64,000 nt of DNA, taken from NCBI GenBank assembly GCA_903900265.1, contig CAIUMM010000153.1:1-64000 (forward strand). Direction: 5' to 3'. Below are positions 7,774-16,688 of the stretch, piece after piece. The notes under the pieces are model-generated. The model did no database searches. It was given only the letters and a program-made list of their open reading frames with translations, and had not been told where the DNA came from. Made by a program: the position numbers and the translations under genes. This stretch comes from an uncultured Pseudomonadota bacterium (GTDB lineage Bacteria; Myxococcota_A; UBA796; SXON01). The first letter of the stretch is position 1. Each line of letters starts with the position of its first letter.

Positions 7774-8934
7774 TCACGCCTCGGGTGTACCGTGGTCCGC
7801 CGGCAGCCCCGCGCCGAGCAGCGCCTCCATCACCGCGTTCAGCGCGATCACCTTGCGCATCGCGCGCCCCTCCCGCTCTGGCAGCGTGATCCCCAAGCTC
7901 TCCGCGATGCGCTCGATCCCGCCCAGCGAGGTGTTGGCGACGTTGAGCACGAGGCTCTTCACGTCAACGCAGTCACCGACCTCGATCTGCTCGCTGCGCA
8001 GCAGATCCAAGGAGTAGCGGCCCCAGGTGCTCCAAACATCATCGGGTCTACAGAAGGTGCGCCACCGGGCGACCGCGCGCTCCAGCGGCTCGCCGGTCGC
8101 GAGCTGCTCCAACGACAAGCCCAAGTTGCGCGGGACGTGCTCCGCGAGCGGGCGACGCGCCTCGAGGATGCTTGCAAAGCGCTCGCCCGTCGCTGGACGC
8201 AACGCCACCCAATGCAGCATCTCCGGGGGTTCTCCCTTCCGTTCCGACGACACGTTCCCTTCGGCGAACACCAGCACGAGGCGGTCCCCGAGGGCGCGCA
8301 GGCGCTCCAACGCCGAGGGCTTCCGGGCGCGCGGCGCCCGCCCCGAAAGCCCAGACTGGCTGTAGTCAATCTGCAGATCGACCATGCGCTCAAACGAAGC
8401 CAACATCGGCGCAAAGCGACCGGGAGCCTGCTCCAGCTGCTCGAGCACGTGCACCACCGCCTCGATCGTCGACACGCAGTGCAGCGCCGGCTCGCGGCGA
8501 ATGCGGTAGTTGCTGGGTTGCAGCGGCGTAAACCCAACCCGGGGCAGGGCCGCCAACAACGGCGAGCGCTCCACCAACTTTCGCGCGTTGATCCAGGTTC
8601 CATCTACCACGATCACCGTGTGGGGCGTCTCGGAGTGCGCAGCGAGCTCGCGCACGTCCACCGAGCCCGGTCCCGGAAAAAGCAGCACCGTCCCCGGTCG
8701 TTCGGTCACCCCCCGCAGCGCCGGGATCGCCTCGGGCCCCATCCCCACGTGCATCTCCGAGTTCGGCAGCGAAAGATGGGCCAAGCGACAGGTGCTGACC
8801 GCCATCCGCGCCTCCCGCGGATGCTGCACGAACACCACCCGCGTGCGGCTCGGGATCGCCTGCAGCTCCGCGCACACGCACACCACCGTCGCACGGCGGC
8901 AGCGCAGACAGTAGGGGCGGACTACAGCGGTCAT
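7774..8934 (-). CDS. DTW-domain protein (TapT-like tRNA-uridine aminocarboxypropyltransferase) with extra C-terminal domain
   Basis: I chose ATG at 8934, giving 386 residues. Residues 1-205 are a DTW domain: zinc-type Cys cluster CLRCRRATVVCVC (9-21), LLFPGPGS (84-91) and the name-giving DGTW (111-114), then STIEAV. Members such as E. coli TapT make acp3U in tRNA from SAM. The family is usually about 200-250 residues; here about 170 more follow. That tail (WVALRPATGERF, LGLSLEQLATG, WSTWGRYSLDLL, SLGGIERIAESLGI) has the layout of a DEDDh exonuclease but lacks the acidic residues. It lies 7 bp after the transglutaminase-like gene, so the two are an operon. Confidence 0.85.
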   Translation of the reverse strand: MTAVVRPYCLRCRRATVVCVCAELQAIPSRTRVVFVQHPREARMAVSTCRLAHLSLPNSEMHVGMGPEAIPALRGVTERPGTVLLFPGPGSVDVRELAAHSETPHTVIVVDGTWINARKLVERSPLLAALPRVGFTPLQPSNYRIRREPALHCVSTIEAVVHVLEQLEQAPGRFAPMLASFERMVDLQIDYSQSGLSGRAPRARKPSALERLRALGDRLVLVFAEGNVSSERKGEPPEMLHWVALRPATGERFASILEARRPLAEHVPRNLGLSLEQLATGEPLERAVARWRTFCRPDDVWSTWGRYSLDLLRSEQIEVGDCVDVKSLVLNVANTSLGGIERIAESLGITLPEREGRAMRKVIALNAVMEALLGAGLPADHGTPEA

Positions 8935-8941
8935 GTAGCGG

Positions 8942-9877
8942 TCATTTGGGCGCAGGCAGCGCGCGGGTCTCGGCCGAATGCCAGAACAAGTGCCAGCCGC
9001 TCTTGCCGGAGACCTTGCCGACCGGCGCCCTCGCCGGGCCCACCGGCTCCACACCGACGTAGCGCACGCCGTCTCGGGCAAACGTCCGCTCGCCGCCTAC
9101 TGGATCGAGCGCGACGGCTGCGAAGGCGTGGTTGGGCACGTACACCACGACGGCGCCCAACTCGGGGTGAGCGGAACGCACGAGGGCGAGGAACAACGTG
9201 CTCTTGCTGTCGCAGTCGCCTTTGTTGCGCGCCAACACCGAGAGCGGACGACGGTAGCCTTTGTCAGCGCCGGCCTTGCCGGACTCGTAGGGGATCGCCT
9301 GCACAAAAGCGAGGGCGCGGGCCACGAAGGTGCGGGCGTCGGGCGCGCCCACCGCGAGCGCCGCCGCGACAGGCCGCACATCATCGGCGTACTCAGCGGC
9401 GAGGCGCGCATGATCCGGGGCGATGCCTCCGCCGCGCAGCTCGGTGTAGCGATGACGCGAAAGGTAAGTGTCAAGAGCAGATTTTGCGGCCGCCTGCGCT
9501 GCGCTCAGGGCCTCCCGCATCCGACCCGCGTCCCGCCCGGAGACGTCGATCCGCAGGCCGGAGCCCGCGGCGCGCGCGGTGATCTTCGGACCCTTCAGGC
9601 TCGCCGCGTAGGACTCTACGGCTGCAAGCTCTGCTTTCACGGCGTCGCGCTTCGGAAACTGAAGCGGAACCCCGTTGTCGCGCACGACGCTCGCCGTGGG
9701 CAGCTCAAACGCGACCGCGTCGATCTTGCCCGCCTCATCGGTGTACTTGTACTGGAAGCTCCAGCGCTCGCTCTGCTTGTCCGCCTCAAAGGCCGTCTGA
9801 CGGGCGCGCGGCGCAGCATGCGCCGGCTGGAGCGGAGTCAGGGCGAGCAGCACAGCGAGCGCAAACCGGAATCGCAT
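8942..9877 (-). CDS. Secreted transglutaminase-like cysteine protein
   Basis: This 311-residue protein has a signal peptide (residues 1-21, cut after AHA). The C-terminal half has a transglutaminase/protease-like triad order: Cys in NKGDCDSKSTLF, His in YVPNHAFAAV, and an acidic residue in RYVGVEPV. A long helical stretch (about 85-150) precedes it. Such proteins hydrolyse or crosslink peptides, or are scaffolds in the periplasm. It is the first gene of an operon with the DTW-domain gene and is divergent from the lipoprotein at 9939. No close subfamily name can be given. Confidence 0.78.
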   Translation of the reverse strand: MRFRFALAVLLALTPLQPAHAAPRARQTAFEADKQSERWSFQYKYTDEAGKIDAVAFELPTASVVRDNGVPLQFPKRDAVKAELAAVESYAASLKGPKITARAAGSGLRIDVSGRDAGRMREALSAAQAAAKSALDTYLSRHRYTELRGGGIAPDHARLAAEYADDVRPVAAALAVGAPDARTFVARALAFVQAIPYESGKAGADKGYRRPLSVLARNKGDCDSKSTLFLALVRSAHPELGAVVVYVPNHAFAAVALDPVGGERTFARDGVRYVGVEPVGPARAPVGKVSGKSGWHLFWHSAETRALPAPK

Positions 9878-9938
9878 CGGCCTACAATAGCGGGACGGGC
9901 GACAAACCGCCCGTAAGGCGAGCGGTTACGGCGAGGCG

Positions 9939-10460
9939 ATGTTGCTGATCCTGCTCGCATGCGCCTTGGAGAGCGAAGGTCCTCCAGACAGCGCAGCCGC
10001 CAACCCGTCTTGCGAAGCGCGGGGCGGCCCCGATGATCCCCTGAACGACGCCTTCGAGCCCGAAGGCACCGGCGAAGACGCGGCGCTCCGTTGGAGCGGG
10101 GACAGCGGCAAGATCCGCCTGACCGTGCTGGCGGCCGGAGCCATCGACTACCCCAACCAGACCGGCGACCTCGACGTCACCTTCGACGCCGCCGGCACCA
10201 CATCGCTGATCCGCGCCTGCACCTGCAATCCGATGGAAGCCGCCTGCGACGCAGCCGAGTACGTCAACGCCGAGGCGACCGAAGGCACGATCACCGTGCA
10301 AGGCACGCTCGAGGCGCACCCCAACGACTATGGAGGGGAATACTGCTGTTACGGTGAGGTCCGCGTCACGTTCACCGACGTGCTGTTTGGCGCGGCGGAC
10401 GGCTCTCGCATCGACGCGGCGGTGCTCGATGCGTTCATCATGCACAGCGTCGCGGATTGA
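9939..10460 (+). CDS. Putative lipoprotein, unknown function
   Basis: This 173-residue protein starts MLLILLACAL, an eight-residue leader ending in the lipobox Cys. The mature protein is acidic, with paired Cys (ACTCNPMEAAC, EYCCYGEV) and beta-rich sequence (KIRLTVLAAGAIDY, EVRVTFTDVLF). No domain is recognised. It starts 61 bp from the divergent transglutaminase-like gene. It ends just before the large lipoprotein at 10520. Confidence 0.68.
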   Translation: MLLILLACALESEGPPDSAAANPSCEARGGPDDPLNDAFEPEGTGEDAALRWSGDSGKIRLTVLAAGAIDYPNQTGDLDVTFDAAGTTSLIRACTCNPMEAACDAAEYVNAEATEGTITVQGTLEAHPNDYGGEYCCYGEVRVTFTDVLFGAADGSRIDAAVLDAFIMHSVAD

Positions 10461-10519
10461 CCAGACTCAGCCTTGACATCCCCCTTGCCCTACCGCGAAG
10501 CGCAGCGTACATCTCCCCC

Positions 10520-12634
10520 ATGCTATCGCTCCCCCGCGTAACCGCCCCGTTGTTGTTGCTGGCGACCAACTGCCGCTCCGAGCCTCCTCCCCAAAGCTTG
10601 GATAGCAGCCAAGACAGCGTGCCGGACAGCCCCTCCGACGACAGCGGTCCACCCGACACCGGCGACAGCGCGACCGGCGATAGCGAGACCGGCGACAGCG
10701 CGCCCGAAAACAACGGCTGCACCGCGCTCCCCACGCTCGGTGACACCACCGGCGGCGGCGGCCGCGTGCAGATCACCCTCGCGACCACCCAAGGCGTCAC
10801 CAACGTGCTCTTGGGCGGCGCGCCGCTCGCTGACCTCCAGATCGACAGCGAAACTCAGGTTTCTGGCGTCCCGACGGCGCACGAAGCGGGCGTCGTCGAC
10901 ATCACTATCGAAGCCGAGTCCACAACGGCGATGACCACGTGCACAGGCGCGTTTGAGTATTGGACGCCGCGCCAGATCACAGGCGTCAGCGCGTACCTGG
11001 ACGCAGACAAAGGCGTCAACGACTCCGGCGACGGCCATATCGTTGCTTGGGAGAGCCAAACCGCCGAACCCCACGTGTTCGGGCAAGACAGCGCGGCGCT
11101 GCAACCGCGCATCGAGTCCAACCGCTTCGGGTCCCTCCCTGCGGTGCGCTTTGACGCGTCCCAAAGCCTCAAGCTGACCGCGCCGGTCGACCTTCCCTTG
11201 GCCGGATCCTCGATCTTCGCCGTCGCAAAATGGACCGCGACAAAAGAAACTGTAGCCGGCAACGCCGGAAACGTGCCGCTCACCATCGTCGGTGACGGCG
11301 TGAGCGCCTACGGCTCCTTCGGGGCCAGCGGCGGCCAAGTCGCATCCAACCATTACATCGGCAGCTTCATTACCGTCACCCGCGGCGAGGGCCTCAACGA
11401 TGGCGTCGCTCGGCTGATCGGCGCGACCTACGACACCGTGACCGAGACCAAGCTCTACATTGGCAACGCCCAACAGGGCTTGGATGACTACTCCCGTCCC
11501 TTCATCGGCTTGAACAGCTACGACACGATTGGCTCGGGCTACGCGGGGTTGGACGGCTGGGACGGCGACATCGGCGCCGTCGTGATTGTCAGCGGGGTCA
11601 TCTCGGTCGAGGACCGCACCAAGTTGGACCTGTGGGCCCAACAGCGCTTTGGGACGCCGACCTCCGCGCCGCTGGACCCCTGGACGCGCACGTCGCTGGG
11701 ATCGATGCCAGCGGACTGGTACCCGCGAGACGGCAGCCAGATGGTGCAGCTCGCGTCGGGGCGCATCCTGATGATCGGCGGCTGGAGCCCCTACGATCCT
11801 TGGGGCGGCGACCGCGTGACCAACGAGGTCTGGGCGAGCGACGACAGCGGCACCACCTGGAGCTTGCTGCTCGCGCACAATTCTGCGCCGCCGACCAGCG
11901 GCGTCGGAGCGCGCTTTCCGCCCGGGCACACCGTAGGCGTCGCGCAGTATGACGGCCACGCGATCGTCATGGGCACAGACTGCCTCAAGCCGCCGCTGCT
12001 GGGCGAGGTCTGGCAGGAGAGTGACAACGGGGAGACCTGGACGCGCGTCACCACCGACGCGCCCACCGCCGGACGTTGCTTGTTCATGGTCGGAAACATC
12101 GACGACGACCTGTACATGATGGGCGGCCAGACCAACCTGTACGACGAAGCCACCGCGATCGCCGACGTGTGGCGCTCCTCGGACGGCGGCGTGACGTGGG
12201 CGCAGCTACCTGACCCGCCGTGGTCGGGACGCGGCATGGTGTACCGACCTGTGCAGCAGGACGGCGTGCTGACCATCGTAGGCGGCGGTCGCTACGACGA
12301 GGTTGACACCGTGGCGTTCAACGGGGTGTATTCCTTTGACGGTGCGACATGGACGACGGTGCTGCCCGACGGCCACGCCCAATGGGAGGCGACGTACTAC
12401 AACGCATCGGCGGCGCTCAACGGGCGCATCTGGCTGTTCGACGGCTACACCGCCACGCGCGAGCTGCAACGGGCGCTCTACTCCGACGACGGCGGCGCGA
12501 CCTGGTCCGAGTTTGCCGGGGGGTCAGGCGGCGTGGCGTCCCACGCCGACGACGTACTAGCGCTGGACGATCGCATCCTGCGCCTGTCGGGGAGCTTGAG
12601 CGAGAGTCGAATCTGGGCGTTCTCAAACGAGTAG
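10520..12634 (+). CDS. Large lipoprotein with LamG-like and kelch/BNR-type domains
   Basis: I chose ATG 10520 (MLSLPRVTAPLLLLATNC) over the frame start at 10457 because it gives a lipoprotein-like leader; the lipobox is imperfect. A Asp/Ser/Thr/Gly linker (DDSGPPDTGDSATGDS) follows at about residues 35-70. Residues ~155-395 resemble a LamG/concanavalin-like domain (SSIFAVAKW, TKLYIGNAQQ, WDGDIGAVVIV). Residues ~400-700 hold BNR/kelch-like blades (ASDDSGTTWSL, ESDNGETWTR, SSDGGVTWAQ, SDDGGATWSE). This is a surface-exposed binding or adhesion architecture; the ligand is unknown. Length is 704 residues. Confidence 0.8.
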   Translation: MLSLPRVTAPLLLLATNCRSEPPPQSLDSSQDSVPDSPSDDSGPPDTGDSATGDSETGDSAPENNGCTALPTLGDTTGGGGRVQITLATTQGVTNVLLGGAPLADLQIDSETQVSGVPTAHEAGVVDITIEAESTTAMTTCTGAFEYWTPRQITGVSAYLDADKGVNDSGDGHIVAWESQTAEPHVFGQDSAALQPRIESNRFGSLPAVRFDASQSLKLTAPVDLPLAGSSIFAVAKWTATKETVAGNAGNVPLTIVGDGVSAYGSFGASGGQVASNHYIGSFITVTRGEGLNDGVARLIGATYDTVTETKLYIGNAQQGLDDYSRPFIGLNSYDTIGSGYAGLDGWDGDIGAVVIVSGVISVEDRTKLDLWAQQRFGTPTSAPLDPWTRTSLGSMPADWYPRDGSQMVQLASGRILMIGGWSPYDPWGGDRVTNEVWASDDSGTTWSLLLAHNSAPPTSGVGARFPPGHTVGVAQYDGHAIVMGTDCLKPPLLGEVWQESDNGETWTRVTTDAPTAGRCLFMVGNIDDDLYMMGGQTNLYDEATAIADVWRSSDGGVTWAQLPDPPWSGRGMVYRPVQQDGVLTIVGGGRYDEVDTVAFNGVYSFDGATWTTVLPDGHAQWEATYYNASAALNGRIWLFDGYTATRELQRALYSDDGGATWSEFAGGSGGVASHADDVLALDDRILRLSGSLSESRIWAFSNE

Positions 12635-12638
12635 CGGA

Positions 12639-12878
12639 TCAGATCCAACCCTCGACGTCGTCCTCGGCATCGTCTTCGTCGGGAACCGACGCGATGATGC
12701 CGAGGATCGCGTCGACCAGCGGCGAAGGCGTAGAGGCCTCCAGCTCTTCATTGGACTCGCGGAGGCGCTGTCGCACCTCCACAACGTCCGCAGCGCGGGG
12801 TCGAAGCGCGAGCACTTCGTTCAAAATATGACCATCGAGCCTGCCCAGCTCGCGGGTGATGAAATTGGCGTTGACCAT
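12639..12878 (-). CDS. Small acidic protein of unknown function
   Basis: This 79-residue protein begins MVNANFITRELGRLDGHI and ends in a strongly acidic tail (VPDEDDAEDDVEGWI). The centre is helical (DVVEVRQRLRESNEELEA). It has no signal peptide. A GGAG-like stretch does precede ATG 12878 (ggaggttcccc read on the minus strand). Convergent with the large lipoprotein gene, 4 bp apart. It may be a small cytoplasmic binding protein; no family is recognised. Confidence 0.55.
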   Translation of the reverse strand: MVNANFITRELGRLDGHILNEVLALRPRAADVVEVRQRLRESNEELEASTPSPLVDAILGIIASVPDEDDAEDDVEGWI

Positions 12879-13005
12879 GGGGAACCTCCGCTCCCGTCAA
12901 TGCACGTTTTGTGCCTGTCGCAGGAACGGAAGATCGCGCGTTTGCAAGAGCGGAGGCGGGTCTTTCAACACCGCCGCGGGGGAGAACGCCCACGCCCGCT
13001 TCCCT

Positions 13006-13065
13006 AGGTGTCAGGTTGTTACCATTACACTTTCCGGAAAGTGTAATGGTAACAACCTGACACCT
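13006..13065. repeat. Palindromic repeat copy 1 (perfect 60-bp inverted repeat)
   Basis: Arms 13006-13035 and 13036-13065 are exact reverse complements; each begins AGGTGTCAGGTTGTTACC and the centre is TTTCCGGAAA. It lies 6 bp beyond the stop of the minus-strand gene 13072-14574. It would form a 30-bp stem but has no T-run, so it is not a classic terminator. Three copies in the window suggest a dispersed REP/MITE-like element, possibly moved by a RAYT-type transposase elsewhere. Confidence 0.92.
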
Positions 13066-13071
13066 CCCCCC

Positions 13072-14574
13072 TTAGGGTACGAGCGACGCGCCGGTCAAAT
13101 CGCCGTAGGCGTAGATCCCGACCTTTCGCCCCGACTCGGTTCCCGCAAGATCACAGTTTCCGATGGTGCCGTACACGTTGCCGGTAAAGTCCGTATACGC
13201 GCAGAAGTCGTCAGACACCGCGTGCAGACGGCCCGGCCACTGCGCCTGGGCACCCCCCTGGTCATAGGCTTCAAAGTCCCATTGTTGGAATTCGTCGCCA
13301 GGGTCGCAGGTCGCGGTGTTCACGGTCCACGGGCCGATCCACGAGTCGGTGTGCGACAAGCAGCCGCCGGTCGCGAGATTGCGGAAGCTGGTGTGGCCCG
13401 CGTTCTCGAACACCTCCCATTGCTGGCCGGGATCCGTCGCGACGCAGGAGGTCGTCGAGTAGACGACGCCGTCGGTGTCTACGTACAAGCAGCGCGCGGA
13501 GTTCTGAAACTGGATGGCGTAGTAGGCTGGCGCGTCGTCGCAGGCGTCCCCGATTCCATCGCCGTCGCTGTCGTACTGGTAGGGATCCACGACGTCGGGG
13601 CACACATCCTCGGAGTCGCCGATGCCGTCGCCGTCGGCGTCGGGACCTTCGACCGGGGGATCGCCGGGATGGGGGCAAATGTCGCCGTGGCAGCTCCAAT
13701 CTGGGTAGTCGTAGCGGATCATCGCCTCGCCCGGGGCGCAAACCTCGCCGGGCACCGGGCCGCTCGCGCAGCCAGCTTCAATCCAACCGCCGCCGCGCGC
13801 CGCGTCGGAGATGGTCACAAACGACTCCACCGCGCCGCTGAAGTCCCCGGAGATCGCGAGGGTGCCGGCTTCGTCGCCGTTGCCGGAGAAGTCGGTGTCC
13901 TGCCGCAGCTCGCCGTCCAACACCAGCTCCACGTCGAGCGGCAGCGTGGCGTTTTCGTCCAACCAATACGGGTCGGCGGGGTCGTGGACCTCGATGGTCG
14001 TCGTCGCCCGGCACGCGCTGTAGGTGAAGACGCTGATCGCGCGAACGCCGGACAGGCTGACGTTCCAATCCACTCGGCCTTCGCCACAATCGGCGGACCA
14101 ATTGCCGGTGCCGCTTGGGTTTTCACAGCCGTTCATGCGGCACGTGAGGTCGTCTTTGATCGCGATGAACGCGCGCGCAAGCTCGTCGTTCTGCCACAGG
14201 GAGACCGGCCCCTCGACGTCAGCGCAGGAAGGCGAGTCCACAAGGTAAGTGGCTTCTTCGCTGGTCGCGGCCGCGCCGGTGTCCCCGGTGTCCGCGGCCC
14301 AACGAATCGTGACAACGTGAAACCCGCAGGTGAGCGGGATGCTGCGACCATCGAGCGTCGCGGCGCAGCTGTCGCCGTAGCCGGGATCTCCGCCGTCCAC
14401 AGACCAGCACACGTCCACGTCATCGAGGCCGATCACGTTGACCACAGCGTCTTCATCGGTGATCGTCGTGCCCGAGATCGGATCGAAGTGGGTGGCGTCG
14501 CGGGAGACGCGCTCGGCGGTGCTACAGGCGAGCACGAGGGGGGGAAGAAGCAGGGGTGCGAGGAGGCGGCGCAT
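13072..14574 (-). CDS. Lipoprotein with thrombospondin-3-type repeats and ricin-B-like domain
   Basis: This 500-residue protein has a normal lipoprotein signal (MRRLLAPLLLPPLVLACS). The first ~300 residues are Cys-containing beta-rich sequence. Residues ~315-355 carry calcium-binding type-3 repeats (DADGDGIGDSEDVC, DSDGDGIGDACDD). The C-terminal ~145 residues contain ricin-type trefoil markers (PGQQWEVFEN, EFQQWDFE), so a sugar-binding role on the cell surface is likely. The gene is bracketed by two copies of the 60-bp palindrome, 6 bp after its stop and 23 bp before its start, as if gene and repeats formed a cassette. Confidence 0.85.
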   Translation of the reverse strand: MRRLLAPLLLPPLVLACSTAERVSRDATHFDPISGTTITDEDAVVNVIGLDDVDVCWSVDGGDPGYGDSCAATLDGRSIPLTCGFHVVTIRWAADTGDTGAAATSEEATYLVDSPSCADVEGPVSLWQNDELARAFIAIKDDLTCRMNGCENPSGTGNWSADCGEGRVDWNVSLSGVRAISVFTYSACRATTTIEVHDPADPYWLDENATLPLDVELVLDGELRQDTDFSGNGDEAGTLAISGDFSGAVESFVTISDAARGGGWIEAGCASGPVPGEVCAPGEAMIRYDYPDWSCHGDICPHPGDPPVEGPDADGDGIGDSEDVCPDVVDPYQYDSDGDGIGDACDDAPAYYAIQFQNSARCLYVDTDGVVYSTTSCVATDPGQQWEVFENAGHTSFRNLATGGCLSHTDSWIGPWTVNTATCDPGDEFQQWDFEAYDQGGAQAQWPGRLHAVSDDFCAYTDFTGNVYGTIGNCDLAGTESGRKVGIYAYGDLTGASLVP

Positions 14575-14597
14575 CGGAGGAGTCTACCTCAGTGGGG

Positions 14598-14657
14598 AGG
14601 GGTCAGGTTGTTACCATTACACTTTCCGGAAAGTGTAATGGTAACAACCTGACACCT
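14598..14657. repeat. Palindromic repeat copy 2 (60 bp, one mismatch)
   Basis: Same element as 13006-13065. The left arm has G instead of T at 14601, so outer ends read GGGGTC and GACACC; the rest of both 30-bp arms pairs. It lies between the start of the 13072-14574 gene (23 bp away) and the stop of the 14668-15327 gene (10 bp away). Confidence 0.92.
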
Positions 14658-14667
14658 AGGGTTGGGC

Positions 14668-15327
14668 TTACATCAAGTCGCTATAGCTCTGGCAAAAGTC
14701 GCCTTGAAGCTCGAATGAAACCGTTCCTGCATCGCCGCCGCTGCCGTCCTCAAGATCCGCCTCCCCGGACGCCGACATCCGGTCATTCCCGAGCGACGCG
14801 ACCGTCGCGTCTCCGGAGACGGCCACGCTGGTCTGGGACTGCGTACCGGCGACGCCCGTCGAAAAGTAGTCGTGCCAATCGGTGTATCCCGTGACATGCA
14901 CCACAGAGAGCCCCGCCGCGCTCTCGCTCAAATCGTAGTCCCCCACCGCGCGTTCCAGATCCGCCGCCGAGACCACAAAGATCGTCTGCCAATAGGTCTC
15001 CGGCAAGTTGTCCTGCTCCGCCGCCTCGAAAGCCAGCTGGGCCTTCTCGGTGTCGAAGTCGCGGAACAGCTGATCCAACGCGTCTTCTTGCGCTTGCAAG
15101 ACCGCGGTGTAGGTCTCGCAGGCGTTCGGCACCGTCGTCGTGATCAACTGCACGTAGGGCATGCCGAGCAGCTCCACCTCTACCCAACCGCCCTGCGCCA
15201 TCGCGGGAACGGCTTGCTCGTTGACCGTGCCGCGCACCGTCCCGGCCGCGCAGCCGCCGGACAACAGCGCAAAGACCGGCAGCAAAACCGCCAAAGCAGA
15301 CGAAAGCGAACGTGCAGGAGAGGACAT
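14668..15327 (-). CDS. Lipoprotein, unknown function
   Basis: I chose ATG 15327 because it begins a good lipoprotein signal (LAVLLPVFALLSGGC, Cys at 26); the frame is open further upstream. The mature ~190 residues have a helical stretch (TAVLQAQEDALDQLFRDF) and a beta-rich C-terminus ending in ELQGDFCQSYSDLM. No domain is recognised. The stop lies 10 bp from palindrome copy 2. The next gene upstream is divergent (15519). Confidence 0.72.
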   Translation of the reverse strand: MSSPARSLSSALAVLLPVFALLSGGCAAGTVRGTVNEQAVPAMAQGGWVEVELLGMPYVQLITTTVPNACETYTAVLQAQEDALDQLFRDFDTEKAQLAFEAAEQDNLPETYWQTIFVVSAADLERAVGDYDLSESAAGLSVVHVTGYTDWHDYFSTGVAGTQSQTSVAVSGDATVASLGNDRMSASGEADLEDGSGGDAGTVSFELQGDFCQSYSDLM

Positions 15328-15518
15328 GAGAGCTCCAAAGACCCCCATTGTACACCGGCGCCGCCCGCAGGTGTTGATCTGCGAAATCGGCAGATGACAA
15401 CCACCATGCAAGGACGAACGCAGGGAAAATGCTAGGCACAGGATGTGCGCTACGTTGCAGCCTCCCGCACAAATAGCGCCCGCGCGCCTTACCCCCCTTG
15501 GCACCCGTCATCACACCC

Positions 15519-16688
15519 ATGAACCGCACCTCCACATCCGCTCGCCATGGAATGTTAGGTGCGTCCTTGGGCCTCGCGTTGATGCTCATCGGGATCACCG
15601 GGTGGGGATGGCGCCAAATCCACGTCGAACGACACGGTTTGGTCACCGCAGAAGCGACGATCATCCTTGAACACCTGATGCCGTGCGCGCGCGAGCACCG
15701 TCTGGAGGACTGTGTGCTGGGGGGCGCAGGCGTGCGCTGGATCAAGCTCGATGACGCGCCAATCTATGGAGCCCAAACCTTCGGAGTCGATGTCTACCCC
15801 GAAGTCCGGCCGGCGCGTGGCGCGTTCGTCATGCTTCTGGACGATGGCTACGCGCGGGTGCAGATGCCGCTCCCGCAGCACGGACCTCCCCCCAAGCCCG
15901 ATCAGCCGCCCCCCAGCGTGCAATTCGACTTTCAGCCGATGATGGCGGAGCGCCTCGAAGCGGAAGCGAAGGCTGCGTTTTTCCTCGCGCTGCTCGTCGG
16001 AGTTGGGCTGCCGTTCGCCGCGGTGTGGTCGGACCGCCTGCGGATGCGCGCCGAGCAGGCGGAAGCCGAGTCGGTCCAGAACCGCGAGCTGGCCGCGATG
16101 GGCACGATGTCCGCAGTGCTCGCCCACGAGATCCGCAACCCGGTCGCGGCCCTCTTGGGAAACGCGCAGCTGCTCGCCGAGGAGCACGACAATGAGCAGG
16201 CGCGGCACATGGTGGAAGGGGCTCGCAGGCTGCGCGCGCTCACCGAAAACCTGTTGTCGTTCGCCCAGACTGGAAAGGCTCACCGTGTGCGCGTGGATCC
16301 CTGTGCGCCGGCACGCGCCGCCTTGGGCGAGCGCGGCACGCTGAACGCCGACCGCGCGCCCGCAGCCTGGTCGCTGGACCCGGAGCGCATCGAGCAGCTG
16401 CTCAGCGATCTCATCGACAATGCGCCGCCCCCGGTGGAGCTGCATGTGTACGCAGCAGCCGCCGGAGCCGCCGACTTAGTGTACGAGGTGCGCGACCACG
16501 GCGAAGGCTTGCCCCCGGGCGACTCCGAGAGGCTCTTCGAGCCGTTTTTCACCACGCGGGCGCGCGGCACCGGCCTTGGCCTCGCGGTGGCGCGCCGACT
16601 GGCCGAAGCGCACGGCGGGACGATCACCGCGGCGAATCACCCGCTCGGCGGCGCGGTGTTCACCGTGCGCATCCCCGGAGCACCCTGA
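15519..16688 (+). CDS. Membrane sensor histidine kinase
   Basis: I chose ATG 15519 ([11 protein letters not shown]); a TTG at 15498 is in frame. The 389-residue protein has a transmembrane helix at about residues 12-32, a periplasmic sensor region, and a second helix at ~148-168 ([16 protein letters not shown]). The H-box is [20 protein letters not shown] and the ATPase domain has DHGEGLPPG and [18 protein letters not shown]. The N-box is weak ([11 protein letters not shown]). It autophosphorylates on the H-box His and signals to the NtrC-type regulator whose ATG overlaps its stop by 1 bp. The signal sensed is unknown. Confidence 0.92.
   Translation: MNRTSTSARHGMLGASLGLALMLIGITGWGWRQIHVERHGLVTAEATIILEHLMPCAREHRLEDCVLGGAGVRWIKLDDAPIYGAQTFGVDVYPEVRPARGAFVMLLDDGYARVQMPLPQHGPPPKPDQPPPSVQFDFQPMMAERLEAEAKAAFFLALLVGVGLPFAAVWSDRLRMRAEQAEAESVQNRELAAMGTMSAVLAHEIRNPVAALLGNAQLLAEEHDNEQARHMVEGARRLRALTENLLSFAQTGKAHRVRVDPCAPARAALGERGTLNADRAPAAWSLDPERIEQLLSDLIDNAPPPVELHVYAAAAGAADLVYEVRDHGEGLPPGDSERLFEPFFTTRARGTGLGLAVARRLAEAHGGTITAANHPLGGAVFTVRIPGAP

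Noticed and set aside
7699-9582. A 627-residue plus-strand open frame
   Set aside because: It is antisense to the DTW-domain and transglutaminase-like genes, which have clear motifs. Arg/Pro/His-rich composition is that of a high-GC shadow.
13006-13065. Palindrome as a Rho-independent terminator
   Set aside because: A 30-bp stem is present, but there is no T-run after it, and copy 2 lies between a gene's start and another gene's stop.
12856-14652. A 598-residue plus-strand frame over the lectin-like lipoprotein
   Set aside because: It is antisense to a gene with signal peptide, calcium repeats and ricin-type motifs, and it reads through both palindromes.
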